From the NCBI GenBank assembly GCA_945882415.1, contig CAMCWC010000015.1, forward strand, positions 23,302-87,301: DNA of 64,000 nt, in the 5' to 3' direction. The translations under genes and the position numbers were made by a program. How positions within the stretch are numbered: the first letter of the stretch is position 1; each line of letters opens with the position of its first letter. The notes beneath the pieces were generated by a model. The model ran no database searches. It was not told where the DNA came from and saw only the letters and a program-made list of their open reading frames with translations. This DNA comes from Chthonomonas calidirosea (lineage in GTDB: Bacteria; Armatimonadota; Fimbriimonadia; Fimbriimonadales; Fimbriimonadaceae). Below, piece by piece: positions 35,340-44,582 of the stretch.

Positions 35340-36965
35340 CTAGTTCTTGGTCGCGCGTAGTTTGAAGTCCAGCCGTACTTCATACGCTCGGGGCCAAGGC
35401 AACCAGACCTTAACGTCCTCCAGGGTCGAGATCGTATAAGCGCCGTCGCTGGCATCGATCTTGGTGCCAAAGAACATGTCGCGGAAATATTCGCCGAGAA
35501 ACCGCGCGAGGTCGCGCTGGACAAAGTTGTTGACCGCCGAGAGCGAGCTGCCCGTGGTCTCTTCTTTCGACGCACCGGGAAGCTCGGCAATCAGCTGATA
35601 AGCCGCCGGTCGCGTGTACCGGTGATAGGCAAAGTCGTTGACCATGCGATGCAGCAGAAACTCGCACCGGGCAACCTCGTTATCCACGCTTCGGTTTCCA
35701 AGCTTGTGCGACATCGCCGCGATGTTGGCCGCGGGAATGGCCGTGCCAAGCGTGTTCCCGGCCGTGTTCCAGCCAGCGTAGCTCAGCAGCTTTTCTGCCC
35801 GGTTCCGCTCCGTGAGAACTTGGAACAGCCGCGGGTCGGCAACGCCGCTTGCGCCGAGGTTGATGTCTGCCACCGCGACCGGCTGGCCGAGATCAATCTC
35901 CTGACCTAACAGGGTCGAAAAGATCTCAAAAGACGAAGCGCGCGGGTTCGGACTGTTAATGAAGAGTGAGTAGTCATACAACCCGTCGCCGGTTGCGGGC
36001 CGGGCTCCGGCCGCGAAGATCTGATCTTCCAGCGACTTTCGGATCGGTTTCGATTCATAAAGCGCAATCTGGTTCACCGTCGATGGATCAGAAAAGACGA
36101 TTCGAACTCGTGGCGCCCAGTTGGCGGCTCTGAGCATGGCGCGAGAAATCAGGATATTGCTGTGCTGATCAATGCCTTCACAAAAGAAAACTCTGGCATC
36201 CAAGTTATTTTGGGACACCGCCGCTCGAAGTGCGTTTGTTTCGCTCACGTGCGGCCCGTATTCTCGAGCGTCATCCTGACCGAGGATCAGATAGTCAAGA
36301 TCGCCTTTCTTCGAGAGATAGAGCAAATGCCCCTGAAGCTCGTGGTTGCGCTTGCGGGTTGCTCGATATCGTCGAACTTCCTCCGCGGGCACCATCTGCG
36401 TGGCGTTCCGAATCTTCTCGCGTAACTCTGGACTACCTGTCTGTCGGGATTGATCTTCGAGCTCGACCAATCTAGCGAGTTGCATGCGCCAGCTCGCGGC
36501 CTGGCGAGTTGCCGTTGGTGCAAGTCGCATCACCGCCGAGAAGGCATAGATCTGAAGGTTCGGTGCACGCTCCCGCAGTTTGACGAGCCGATTTAGTCGT
36601 GCCTTCGCCACGCCGAGCGGGACAGAATTTACACGGCTTTCGATCAACCCCCCGTAGGCGATCATGTCGGTCGACACGACAAGGGCGTCCAACTTTTCGA
36701 TCGGCTGTGCCTCGAGCCAATCCAAGATCGCGTCGGGCTGGCCAGGTGAGGTGAAACGGCCGAGAGTTTGGTACGGCGGCATCCGAACGTCGGCCCCACC
36801 AATTCGACCAATCCACTGCGCGAACTGTCCCGAAGCCGGTCGGCTATCTAATGGAACCAGCAGAATCTGGTCTGCCCTCGCCATCCCGACGAGCAAAAAC
36901 CCGATCAGGATCGTGAGGAGTCGCACCCGGTTAAGGTACCCCCGGACCGAAATCGCCCTAGCCAT
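35340..36965 (-). CDS. DUF4127 family protein, exported
   Basis: 541 aa from ATG 36965, which overlaps the helicase stop by eight bases; the longer frame to 37055 lies inside the helicase gene. It has a signal peptide (LLTILIGFLLVGMARA), then the DUF4127 opening ILLVPLDSRPASGQFAQWIG, VVSTDMIAYGGLIESR, and LDYLILGQDDAREYGPH. These blocks recall a nucleotide- or sugar-binding hydrolase fold, but the family has no established activity. Located in the periplasm or at the surface by signal. Translational coupling to the helicase is probably incidental. Confidence 0.85.
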   Translation of the reverse strand: MARAISVRGYLNRVRLLTILIGFLLVGMARADQILLVPLDSRPASGQFAQWIGRIGGADVRMPPYQTLGRFTSPGQPDAILDWLEAQPIEKLDALVVSTDMIAYGGLIESRVNSVPLGVAKARLNRLVKLRERAPNLQIYAFSAVMRLAPTATRQAASWRMQLARLVELEDQSRQTGSPELREKIRNATQMVPAEEVRRYRATRKRNHELQGHLLYLSKKGDLDYLILGQDDAREYGPHVSETNALRAAVSQNNLDARVFFCEGIDQHSNILISRAMLRAANWAPRVRIVFSDPSTVNQIALYESKPIRKSLEDQIFAAGARPATGDGLYDYSLFINSPNPRASSFEIFSTLLGQEIDLGQPVAVADINLGASGVADPRLFQVLTERNRAEKLLSYAGWNTAGNTLGTAIPAANIAAMSHKLGNRSVDNEVARCEFLLHRMVNDFAYHRYTRPAAYQLIAELPGASKEETTGSSLSAVNNFVQRDLARFLGEYFRDMFFGTKIDASDGAYTISTLEDVKVWLPWPRAYEVRLDFKLRATKN

Positions 36966-39015
36966 GTGGTTCGTCCAAACCGATCCAGCCAACCGCATCC
37001 GCAATGTCATCAAAAACGCGCATGTCCGACGGCAGATTCGCGAGGATTTCCTCACCGTATCGCTTCGTTTTCAGTCGAGGATCAAGCAATGCAATGACGC
37101 CTTTGTCCGAGGAACGACGAATCAAGCGACCTGCGCCCTGCCGAACCATCATCTTCGTCTGAGCCAAGGTGTGCTCGCGGAATGGGTCGATTCCCTGCGA
37201 CACCAAGTACGCCATCCGAGCAATCTGAATCGGCTCCGTAGGGACCTCAAACGGCACTCGAACAAGAACCACGCACGAGAGCGTGTCGCCTGGCGCATCG
37301 AACCCGGTCCAGAACGAGCGTAACGCAAAGAGGCTGATCTCCGGCGATTCCTTAAAGCGATCTCCTACCGCCGCCGCACCCGTTTTGGGCTGCATCAGAA
37401 TCGGGAACTCCTCGCGGTTCATCAACTGAAACACGCCTTCCATCTCCTTTCGGCTATGGAAAAGCGCGAGCGTCCGTCCCTGGCAAGCTTCGATAATGTC
37501 CTGCAGTTCGCTCGCCAGCGCACGATAGTAGTTCGCCTCGTTGCCATCCCGACGCGCCGCGCTAGGATCCGGAATCGAGCCGACCTTTGGAATGTAAACC
37601 GCCGCCTGCGTGGAGTGATCAAACGGCGATTCGAGGATTTCTCGAAAGTCCGGCTTCAGGCCGATGGACCGCTCAAAGAACGTGAACTCGCCATCGAGGA
37701 CGAGGGTTGCCGAGATACAAGCATGCGGCACCTTGCTCCACAGAATCTCTGTAAGTGGCGGTCCAAGGTCGACAATGTCCTGCCGAAGAATCGCATCTTG
37801 TGGGCCAAAGCCGAAGCTCGGTTGTCCCAGATAACTCACCGAAACCCCGTGCGGAGTAAAGATCGCTTCGCATCCTCGGGCAAAGTCGGAGAAATAGCTG
37901 ATGTAGTTCCGGGCCGTTTCCTTGAGCCCGCGATCGGATTCATCAAGCACGCCCTCCGCCTGATCGACGATCCGCTGCGCGACGCTCGCGACCTCCATCA
38001 CCAAGGCCCGGGCCTGATCTAAATCGGCCGCCGCCCGAAACTGCTTAACCGCCGGATTGTCCTCGAGTTCGCTCGGCGCGGTCTGCAGAATTCCCGGCGT
38101 CCCCAGCCCGGCCCCCGGCTGTTCAAACTGCCGAATGTAAACGTCAAGGTCCTTTCGAATTTCCACAAGAAATCGGTCCCAGTTACCCGACACCAAAAAC
38201 GATCCCCGCTCGAGCGCGGGACGCAGCAGCCCCTCCAGCCGCCCGAGCAAGCCCAAAAGTGCCCGAATCCGGGGAGCGCTCAGCTCGAACTCAAGCCCGT
38301 TTTGCGCGGCTGAGGCAAAGTCGTGAGCCTCATCAAGCACGATGAAATCCAGCTTCCCGAGGATTCCTTCGCCTTCTCCCCCCTCCGTTCCGCTCGCCAT
38401 GAGCGCGTTTTGGATCACCACGTTGTGGTTCGTGATGATCACCTTGGCCTTCTCCGCTCGGCGACGAGCCGAATAGAAATAGCAATCGTGATAGACCGGG
38501 CACGCGCGTGCCGGACAAACGGGCGGCACCGCGATTCGGCTCCACGCTTTCGAGATTTCGGCTTTCGATATTGGCGCGGTACGCCGGAACTCCGTCTCCG
38601 TGCCTTCGGTAAGGCGAGCGCGGATGGCATCCATCTGCTGCGGCAGGTGCTGGTCCATGTCTACCAGGCACGCATAGCGCTGGCGACCTAACAGCAATGC
38701 AGTGGGAACTTCCTCATCAAACAGGGAAGCGGCAAACGGTACGTCTTTCTGCCAGTACTGGTCAGCCAGAACGTTTGTATACGTCGCGATGACCGTGCGC
38801 TTGTCGCCGGCAATGGCATGAGCAAACGCAGGAATAAGGCAGGCAAGACTCTTACCCAAGCCGGTGGGAGCTTCGAAGGCACCGGACTGTCCGCCCGCAA
38901 TAAGGTCGCTGAGCAAAGAGGAAAGCTGGATTTGACCCGCCCGTTCCATGAACCCGGGCTGTTGTCGCAACCGCTCAAATGCCAGCGCAATCAGTTCTTC
39001 CGGCGACGTCGGCAT
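36958..39015 (-). CDS. DinG/XPD-like ATP-dependent DNA helicase with Fe-S cluster
   Basis: 685 aa of SF2 helicase. Walker A is APTGLGKS (about 49-56), the DEAH box is VLDEAHDF (about 226-233), and between them are four cysteines (116, 167, 172, 178) spaced as in the XPD/DinG iron-sulfur domain. The C-terminal half has the motif IV-VI series including QGAGRLIRRSSDKG. DinG helicases unwind 5'-3' and resolve R-loops or G-quadruplexes. The N terminus lacks the exonuclease domain of some DinG proteins. A terminator-like hairpin lies in the leader 75 nt upstream. Confidence 0.92.
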   Translation of the reverse strand: MPTSPEELIALAFERLRQQPGFMERAGQIQLSSLLSDLIAGGQSGAFEAPTGLGKSLACLIPAFAHAIAGDKRTVIATYTNVLADQYWQKDVPFAASLFDEEVPTALLLGRQRYACLVDMDQHLPQQMDAIRARLTEGTETEFRRTAPISKAEISKAWSRIAVPPVCPARACPVYHDCYFYSARRRAEKAKVIITNHNVVIQNALMASGTEGGEGEGILGKLDFIVLDEAHDFASAAQNGLEFELSAPRIRALLGLLGRLEGLLRPALERGSFLVSGNWDRFLVEIRKDLDVYIRQFEQPGAGLGTPGILQTAPSELEDNPAVKQFRAAADLDQARALVMEVASVAQRIVDQAEGVLDESDRGLKETARNYISYFSDFARGCEAIFTPHGVSVSYLGQPSFGFGPQDAILRQDIVDLGPPLTEILWSKVPHACISATLVLDGEFTFFERSIGLKPDFREILESPFDHSTQAAVYIPKVGSIPDPSAARRDGNEANYYRALASELQDIIEACQGRTLALFHSRKEMEGVFQLMNREEFPILMQPKTGAAAVGDRFKESPEISLFALRSFWTGFDAPGDTLSCVVLVRVPFEVPTEPIQIARMAYLVSQGIDPFREHTLAQTKMMVRQGAGRLIRRSSDKGVIALLDPRLKTKRYGEEILANLPSDMRVFDDIADAVGWIGLDEPHG

Positions 39016-39327
39016 TCACCGATATTGTCACCGATTTCTATTGGAACTCGTTGAACGAAGAATCTCGTACAACGTTAAGCTTAAGAAAAGGCTCGGGAAA
39101 ACCCGAGCCCAATAAAAGTAAGGAAGTGGCCTGACTTCTCAGGTCCTATTTCTATATCACAGGCCGCGCGATTAACCAAGGAAATTTCTTGGCACTATCC
39201 TGTTTTGCGTCAAAACGCGCTGAAATCAAGAAAAAGTGCTAGGTGGGCCCGCCGATCTCAGCTTCGAGAACATCTTATAATTTGATTCCCCCGTTTTCCC
39301 TTCTACCGGGCTACACTAGTTCCGCGC
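39016..39327. promoter_or_regulatory. 312-nt divergent regulatory region with two hairpins
   Basis: No gene was found between the helicase and the DUF6785 gene. It contains GGCTCGGG-AAAA-CCCGAGCC (39090-39109), which read on the minus strand is an 8-bp GC-rich stem followed by TTTTCTT, and an upstream CCTGA/TCAGG mini-hairpin near 39130-39143. On the plus strand TATAAT (39276-39281) stands 46 nt before the DUF6785 ATG as a -10 candidate without a matching -35. Confidence 0.5.
39085..39110 (-). terminator. Terminator-like hairpin in the helicase leader
   Basis: Minus strand: stem GGCTCGGG/CCCGAGCC, loop TTTT, then TTTTCTT. As the helicase ATG is downstream at 39015, transcription from any promoter above 39110 would meet this first, so it is either an attenuator or the 3' end of a separate small RNA. 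Confidence 0.5.
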
Positions 39328-41307
39328 ATGGCGATGAAGCAGGCGGAAGAAAAGGAGATCACGTCGTCCCCATCTATCTCCGGGTACGAGGCTGGCTTCA
39401 GCCCTTTTCGTATTCGCGCAGTCATTCTTGGATTCCTGCTGTGCATTCCCGTCACTTACGCCTGCACAAATCAGAGCGTCTCCGGCTTCTTTAGCCTCAT
39501 GACCGCGCCGATTTCGGCGCTGCTTTTTTGCCTGATCGCCAACATCGTTCTTCGGAAAGTCAGCCCGAAGCTCGCGCTTTCCCAAAGCGATCTCATCATC
39601 ATCTTTTGCATCACGGCTTGCGCCGGCGCGATCGCGGGCGAATGGACCGAGTTTGGCCACGCCGCCACCTACAACTACCCCTATAACAGTAAGTGGAGCG
39701 ACGGCTACAAAAACATCCTGTCCAAAAATGTTCCTGACGCCTTAGTGATCAAAGACTTCGACGAAGTCAAAGACATTCAGGGTGGCGGGAAGGACATGGG
39801 CTACGTCTTCTCGAGGCTCGGGACTTACCTTCCGCGCTGGGCAACTTGGGGCGGACTCATATGCACCCTCTGTTTTGCCATGCTGTGCCTCAACAGCCTC
39901 ATGCGGACCGCGTGGTGCGAGCGCGAGCGCCTCACCTTCCCCCTGATCCAATTGCCGATCGCAATGTGCGAGAAAGGCGGGGCAGGCGGCATGTGGAAAA
40001 GCAAGTACATGTGGATCGCGTTCGCGGTGATGTTCGGCATCGACATGCTGAACGGGCTGAACTACCTCTATCCCAGCCTGCCCGCCATCCCGGTCAAGAC
40101 GCTATTCTTCATTGACCAAACGTTCAAAGAACCGCCGCTCAGCAACATCGGAGACTTCCGAATCTCGATCTATCCGTTCATGTCGGCCATCGGCTTGTTC
40201 ATCCCGAGCGACCTTCTCATCAGCATCGTCGCCTTCTTCTTGCTGAGGAAAGCAACCCACGTTGCGCTGGCCGCAAACGGCATTCCGCAAAGTACGTTTT
40301 CCGGTACCGGTCTACTTCCTGGACCACCGTACTTTGATGAGCAAACGTGGGGAGCGGTCATTGCGATGTTCCTGGGCGCGCTCTGGGTCAGCCGCGAATA
40401 CCTTCGAGACGTCTGGTCCGACATCAAAACCGGTAGCCGTTCGGCAGACGGCGGCGTCACCCACCGATGGGCATTCATCGGCCTCATCGCCAGTTTCGTG
40501 GTGCTCGTTGGATACGGCGTATGGGGCAACCTGCCGATCCCGTACATGATCTTCTACATCGCGCTGTTCTTGGTCTTCTCGGTGGTCCTGACGAGAATTC
40601 GCGCGCAGCTCGGTCCGCCGACTCACGAGTTTGCCTTCTTCGGTTCAAACAGCATCATGCATCGGTTCATGGGCACCAAGTGGATTTCGGACGGCCAGGC
40701 CGCTTACGTTTCGCAAGTGTTTCTGGTGATGAACCGCATCTATCGAAATCACCCGATGCCGTATCAACTGGAATCGATGAAGCTGGGAATGGGCGAGCGA
40801 TTGAACCAGAAAAAGATGTTCCTCGCGATCGCCGCCGCAACCGTGGTTGGCTACTTCCTCGCGCAATTCTTCCTGCAGGTGAAGGTCTATCGAACCGGCG
40901 CGATTGGCTGGACCGAAGCCCTGCCGTACATGGAAAACATTCTGCGGGACCGAAAGGGACCGGACATAACGGGAATTGTCATGACCATCGCTGGATTTGC
41001 CATCGTCATGATCCTCGATGCCATCCGGTTCAAGTTCCCCGGCTTCCCACTGCACCCCGCTGGCTACGTCCTCTCCATGAATTACGGGGTGGATTACTAC
41101 TGGTTCGGAATGCTCGTGGCCCTACTGATCAAAAACTTTGTGCAACGGTACTACGGCCTAAACGGGTACGACAAACTGAGGCAGGTGGCATTCGGAATCC
41201 TCATTGGAGAATATGCCGCCGAAACGATCTGGATGACGATGGCGTTGATTACGAAGCAGAGCACGTACACCATCTCGTTCAATGACCGTAGCCTCGGTGG
41301 ACAATGA
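39328..41307 (+). CDS. DUF6785/DUF6784-like polytopic membrane protein
   Basis: 659 aa with about twelve or more hydrophobic helices, starting near residue 27 (IRAVILGFLLCIPVTYAC). Characteristic blocks are WTEFGHAATYNYPYNSKW in the first periplasmic loop and RERLTFPLIQLPIAM; the region of QLGPPTHEFAFFGSN is a conserved mid-protein loop. These match, as I recall, the DUF6785 family seen in Armatimonadota and Planctomycetota, distantly similar to oligopeptide transporters. Transport function is inference. The ATG at 39328 is followed by an alternative at 39334. It overlaps the CPBP protease gene by 4 nt (ATGA), so the two are co-translated. Confidence 0.75.
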   Translation: MAMKQAEEKEITSSPSISGYEAGFSPFRIRAVILGFLLCIPVTYACTNQSVSGFFSLMTAPISALLFCLIANIVLRKVSPKLALSQSDLIIIFCITACAGAIAGEWTEFGHAATYNYPYNSKWSDGYKNILSKNVPDALVIKDFDEVKDIQGGGKDMGYVFSRLGTYLPRWATWGGLICTLCFAMLCLNSLMRTAWCERERLTFPLIQLPIAMCEKGGAGGMWKSKYMWIAFAVMFGIDMLNGLNYLYPSLPAIPVKTLFFIDQTFKEPPLSNIGDFRISIYPFMSAIGLFIPSDLLISIVAFFLLRKATHVALAANGIPQSTFSGTGLLPGPPYFDEQTWGAVIAMFLGALWVSREYLRDVWSDIKTGSRSADGGVTHRWAFIGLIASFVVLVGYGVWGNLPIPYMIFYIALFLVFSVVLTRIRAQLGPPTHEFAFFGSNSIMHRFMGTKWISDGQAAYVSQVFLVMNRIYRNHPMPYQLESMKLGMGERLNQKKMFLAIAAATVVGYFLAQFFLQVKVYRTGAIGWTEALPYMENILRDRKGPDITGIVMTIAGFAIVMILDAIRFKFPGFPLHPAGYVLSMNYGVDYYWFGMLVALLIKNFVQRYYGLNGYDKLRQVAFGILIGEYAAETIWMTMALITKQSTYTISFNDRSLGGQ

Positions 41308-42680
41308 TCGAACAACCCTCGGATTCTCCCGCCCCAACCGAAAAGCCGCCCGAAACGAAAGTCCAAAGTCGAAATCCCCTCGGCTGGATCGTGTTGGCTG
41401 TTCTGTTTTCGCTGGCCATCCTCAATTCGCTGGCAACGTACTTATCGCCTAACAAGTCCGAAGCGCCAAAGCCAAACCTTCGCCAGGAAACGATGCAGAT
41501 TGAGATGATTGTCTCGATGCAGCGGCTAGTCGGAGACTCGCCAATGCTTCGGGAGAGCAACAAGTCCACCTGGGCCACACTTTCCGAACGAACAGTAAAA
41601 CTTCAAAAGACAGAACCTGAAGCCGCAAAAATCACCGCGGTTCTCAAGCGCGAAGCCGGGGAAAAGCTTGCAAAGGCTGACCTCGCCGCCCTTGCAAAAG
41701 CCGATAACGGCGATGTTTGGACCAAGGTTGTCTCGGCTGAAAAGCCATCGCTCGCTGAAGCAAAAGAGCTTGCCAACCGCATCACTGGCACGGACTTCAT
41801 CTCCACCCTGGCTAAAGTCCAAGTGCGCGAGAGAGGTGGCGACAAGGAAGCCCGCGGGCAGCTGATCTCCACAAAGAAAGGAGTCACGGCGATCCTCGTC
41901 GGAGCGGTGATTGGCTTCATTCTCCTGACCGGAGGGATCTGTTGGGTCGCCTACTTGATTGCGAGGAAAGCGGGAGAGTTTGTTCCGAAAGGACTGCCGC
42001 TGCACACGACGGACGGTCCGACTCTCGATCGCATCGCACTGCTCGCGGCCGGGTTGTTTCTCGGCTTCCTTGTCCTCTCGTCTGCCATTCCATATGCCCT
42101 GCGCGGTATCTCTTCCATTCTTGCTTCTGCCGTTAGCGGCGCCGCGATGCTGGTTTGGACGGGGACCGCAATCAAACTCAGCGGTTTCACCCTCAGCGAC
42201 ATTGGTATTCAGCGAAAGGATCTTGGGAAAAACATCCTTCTGGGGATCGGTGCATTCACGATGGAGTTGCCGGTCGCTGGCTTATTCGCGGTCCTTGGCA
42301 CTCAGGTTCTGAGCTTCCTGCCCACGCCGTCTCACCCCGCTTCGAACACCTTGATGGAAAATCAGTCGCCAGCGGTCGTGATGTCGCTACTCTTTTTTGG
42401 AGCGTTCGTAGCACCAATCTGGGAAGAAATCATGTTCCGTGGCCTCCTCTTCCCTGCCCTAACGGGAGCCACCCGTCGGATCGTTTTTTCTGGGTTTGCG
42501 AGCAGCTTCATCTTCGCGATGATTCACCCCCAAGGAATCCCGATTTGGTTCGCGCTGGCCACCGTCGGCGGAGCGAGTTGCATGCTTCTAAATCAAACCC
42601 GTAGCCTAGTGCCGAGCATTGTCATGCACGCTTGTCACAACTTCACGCTGCTGTGTCTCACCGTGACGTTGTTCTCTTGA
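41304..42680 (+). CDS. CPBP (Abi/CAAX-type) intramembrane metalloprotease with long N-terminal extension
   Basis: 458 aa. The C-terminal half (about 235-458) is a CPBP domain: APIWEEIMFRG carries the Glu-Glu-x-x-x-Arg motif, then FIFAMIHPQG and MHACHNF give the two zinc His elements. The N-terminal part has one helix (about 27-45), an extracytoplasmic charged region (about 60-185) rich in Lys/Glu/Ala, and another helix (about 190-215), which is unusual for the family. CPBP proteins cleave membrane-embedded substrates or process peptides. Translational coupling to the DUF6785 protein suggests they act together. It overlaps the convergent SpoIIM-like gene by 46 nt. Confidence 0.85.
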   Translation: MIEQPSDSPAPTEKPPETKVQSRNPLGWIVLAVLFSLAILNSLATYLSPNKSEAPKPNLRQETMQIEMIVSMQRLVGDSPMLRESNKSTWATLSERTVKLQKTEPEAAKITAVLKREAGEKLAKADLAALAKADNGDVWTKVVSAEKPSLAEAKELANRITGTDFISTLAKVQVRERGGDKEARGQLISTKKGVTAILVGAVIGFILLTGGICWVAYLIARKAGEFVPKGLPLHTTDGPTLDRIALLAAGLFLGFLVLSSAIPYALRGISSILASAVSGAAMLVWTGTAIKLSGFTLSDIGIQRKDLGKNILLGIGAFTMELPVAGLFAVLGTQVLSFLPTPSHPASNTLMENQSPAVVMSLLFFGAFVAPIWEEIMFRGLLFPALTGATRRIVFSGFASSFIFAMIHPQGIPIWFALATVGGASCMLLNQTRSLVPSIVMHACHNFTLLCLTVTLFS

Positions 42681-43648
42681 GGGTCGGTCGGCGTTGTCCG
42701 ACCCACTCGCGTCCAGATGAGCGTCCAGATCACCACTTCGATGGAGCCGACGATCACCTTGAGGTCCTGAGTAACGTTGGGACTGAAGCTGAAGAATCCT
42801 TCAATGGGCGCAGCAATGAACATCAGAACGATGGAGGTTGAAAGCAGCACGAATGCATCCTTCCCAACCGCGCGCAGAGCCTCTCCGCGCGATCTTCGGC
42901 CTGGGTTGATCACCGCATAGCCCAGTCGCAATCCGGCGGCACCGGAGATCACGAGCCCGCTGATTTCGGGCACGCCGTGCGGAAACACCGAGGCCAGCAA
43001 GAATCCCAATTTACCTACGGAGGCCATTCCGCTCGCCAGCGTCCCCATGAGCGCCCCGTTGGTGAACAGCAAGTAGATCGAGCCAAGGCCAAGCGTCGCC
43101 GCCCCAATGCCGCCGGTCGCCAATGCGGCCCGGGGATTGTTACTTGCATAGAAGCCGGTCATTGAAATGCCTTCCGACCCCGTTCGTTCCTGAAAAACGC
43201 CGGACTTCCATGCCTCGAAAACGCTGTTCCATCCTTCGGGAACCAGGGGGTCCTGCAGTTCTGGAATCGCCGCGATGCCAAAGAACACGAGAATCGCGGT
43301 GCCGAAGAAAATGGATGCCGACGCCGCAATGAACGGCCAGCATCGCCGCACGGTTTGGGCCGATAGGTTAATGGCGTCAATAATAGCCGTCGCCAGGTTT
43401 CGGCGTGGGGCCCGGTAGAGCGTGCCATAGGCACGGCCCGCGAGGTCATTGAGGTACTCGATGAGCGCAGCGTTGTCTGATTGCGTTCGGGCAATCGAAA
43501 GGTCACGAGAAACTCGCTTGTAAACCCGAATAAATTCTCTTAACTCTTGCGAAGTAAGAGTTGTCGGGTTAAACTCCGCTTTGTCACAAAGTGCGGTTAG
43601 GCGAGCCCAGTCCGTTTCGCGCTTTGTGGCAAACAGTTCCTCATTCAT
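42635..43648 (-). CDS. SpoIIM/DUF95-like membrane protein
   Basis: 337 aa: a soluble N-terminal helical part (about 1-100), then about five membrane helices. The diagnostic segment is FPHGVPEISGLVISGAAGLRLGYAVINPG, the core of the stage II sporulation protein M/DUF95 family. In non-sporulating bacteria these proteins have no fixed role and often travel with RDD-domain, MoxR and DUF58 genes, none of which is here. TATAAT (minus 43663-43668) sits 14 nt before the ATG. The start codon shares two bases with that of the divergent gene at 43647. Confidence 0.82.
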   Translation of the reverse strand: MNEELFATKRETDWARLTALCDKAEFNPTTLTSQELREFIRVYKRVSRDLSIARTQSDNAALIEYLNDLAGRAYGTLYRAPRRNLATAIIDAINLSAQTVRRCWPFIAASASIFFGTAILVFFGIAAIPELQDPLVPEGWNSVFEAWKSGVFQERTGSEGISMTGFYASNNPRAALATGGIGAATLGLGSIYLLFTNGALMGTLASGMASVGKLGFLLASVFPHGVPEISGLVISGAAGLRLGYAVINPGRRSRGEALRAVGKDAFVLLSTSIVLMFIAAPIEGFFSFSPNVTQDLKVIVGSIEVVIWTLIWTRVGRTTPTDPQENNVTVRHSSVKL

Positions 43649-44507
43649 GATTTCGCTCTCTCATTATAGGATCGGGAAACTCGCGGTGATGACGCTTTCG
43701 CTCGTCATCTGCGCTTCCGCGTTTGCCCAGGTCGAAATCTTGGACGGCCGCGTTGAAAACGTTGCCGGAAAGCAGTTTGAACTCAGCACGCCAAAGGGTC
43801 GCATCAACGCGATGACGGATTCTAAGACCCGATTTTGGTTTGGACGCCAAAGCGTTGAGATGGAAAAGTTCCCGGTGGGAATCAACTTTTCTGCCCGAAT
43901 CAAAGTTTCCGACGATTCGGCCACGGTGAAAGAAATCGCCGATACGGCGACCGCGGCGTGGCTGACAAACATCCGCAAGACCGCCCAGCTTGGTACCGTT
44001 GTCAGCACAAACCTAAAAGGCATTACGGTCAAGTTTGCCGACAACACGACCTTCACCTATCGAGCAACCGAAAAGTCACAAGTCGTTTTGGATGGCAAAG
44101 AAGCGAAGCTCGAGAGCATCCAGCCAGGGCAAACCCTTTACTTCCACGCTCGCCTGCTTTCGAACTACGATACGTGGCTGAAGCTTGCCTCCGATGCCCC
44201 TCCGGCGATCAAACCGGAAACCACCAGGTCAACTTCAAAAGGCACCTCTGCTAGCCAGGATCGTTCGCCCATGGCGAGTTCTGGGGAAATCGAAGGCACG
44301 ATTGTGTTCTTCTATCCCAAGGCGCCGATCTTCGACATCGCAATCGATGGGCAACGCTATCATATCAACTACACGGCCAATACTCAGTTCATGGTCGATG
44401 GCAAAAAAGCCGGACCGAATGTGCTTGACCTTGATCTTGTTGTGCGAATAAAGTACCGACGGGACCGGTTCGGTAGAATCATGGCCAGTAAGATCTCGAC
44501 GGACTAA
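43647..44507 (+). CDS. Secreted hypothetical protein with two DUF5666/OB-like repeats
   Basis: 286 aa from ATG 43647; other in-frame starts are GTG 43686 and ATG 43689. The signal peptide ends ICASAFAQ. The mature part has a repeated pattern, ILDGRVENVAGKQFELSTPKG with MTDSKTRFW, then GTVVSTNLKGITVKFADNTTF with TEKSQVVLDGK, and GEIEGTIVFFYP with TANTQFMVDGKKA. That is three units of 'G-xx-x-V-x-(10)-V-x-D-G-K', as in DUF5666-like metal or nucleic-acid binding folds. Family assignment is tentative. It ends 75 nt before the sigma-factor gene. Confidence 0.7.
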   Translation: MISLSHYRIGKLAVMTLSLVICASAFAQVEILDGRVENVAGKQFELSTPKGRINAMTDSKTRFWFGRQSVEMEKFPVGINFSARIKVSDDSATVKEIADTATAAWLTNIRKTAQLGTVVSTNLKGITVKFADNTTFTYRATEKSQVVLDGKEAKLESIQPGQTLYFHARLLSNYDTWLKLASDAPPAIKPETTRSTSKGTSASQDRSPMASSGEIEGTIVFFYPKAPIFDIAIDGQRYHINYTANTQFMVDGKKAGPNVLDLDLVVRIKYRRDRFGRIMASKISTD

Positions 44508-44582
44508 GCGGCGGCTCGCGCTCCGCTCGGGTTCGACCTGTTACCAAAATAGTTTGTTGCCGTTCTATCTATTGTCCAACGC

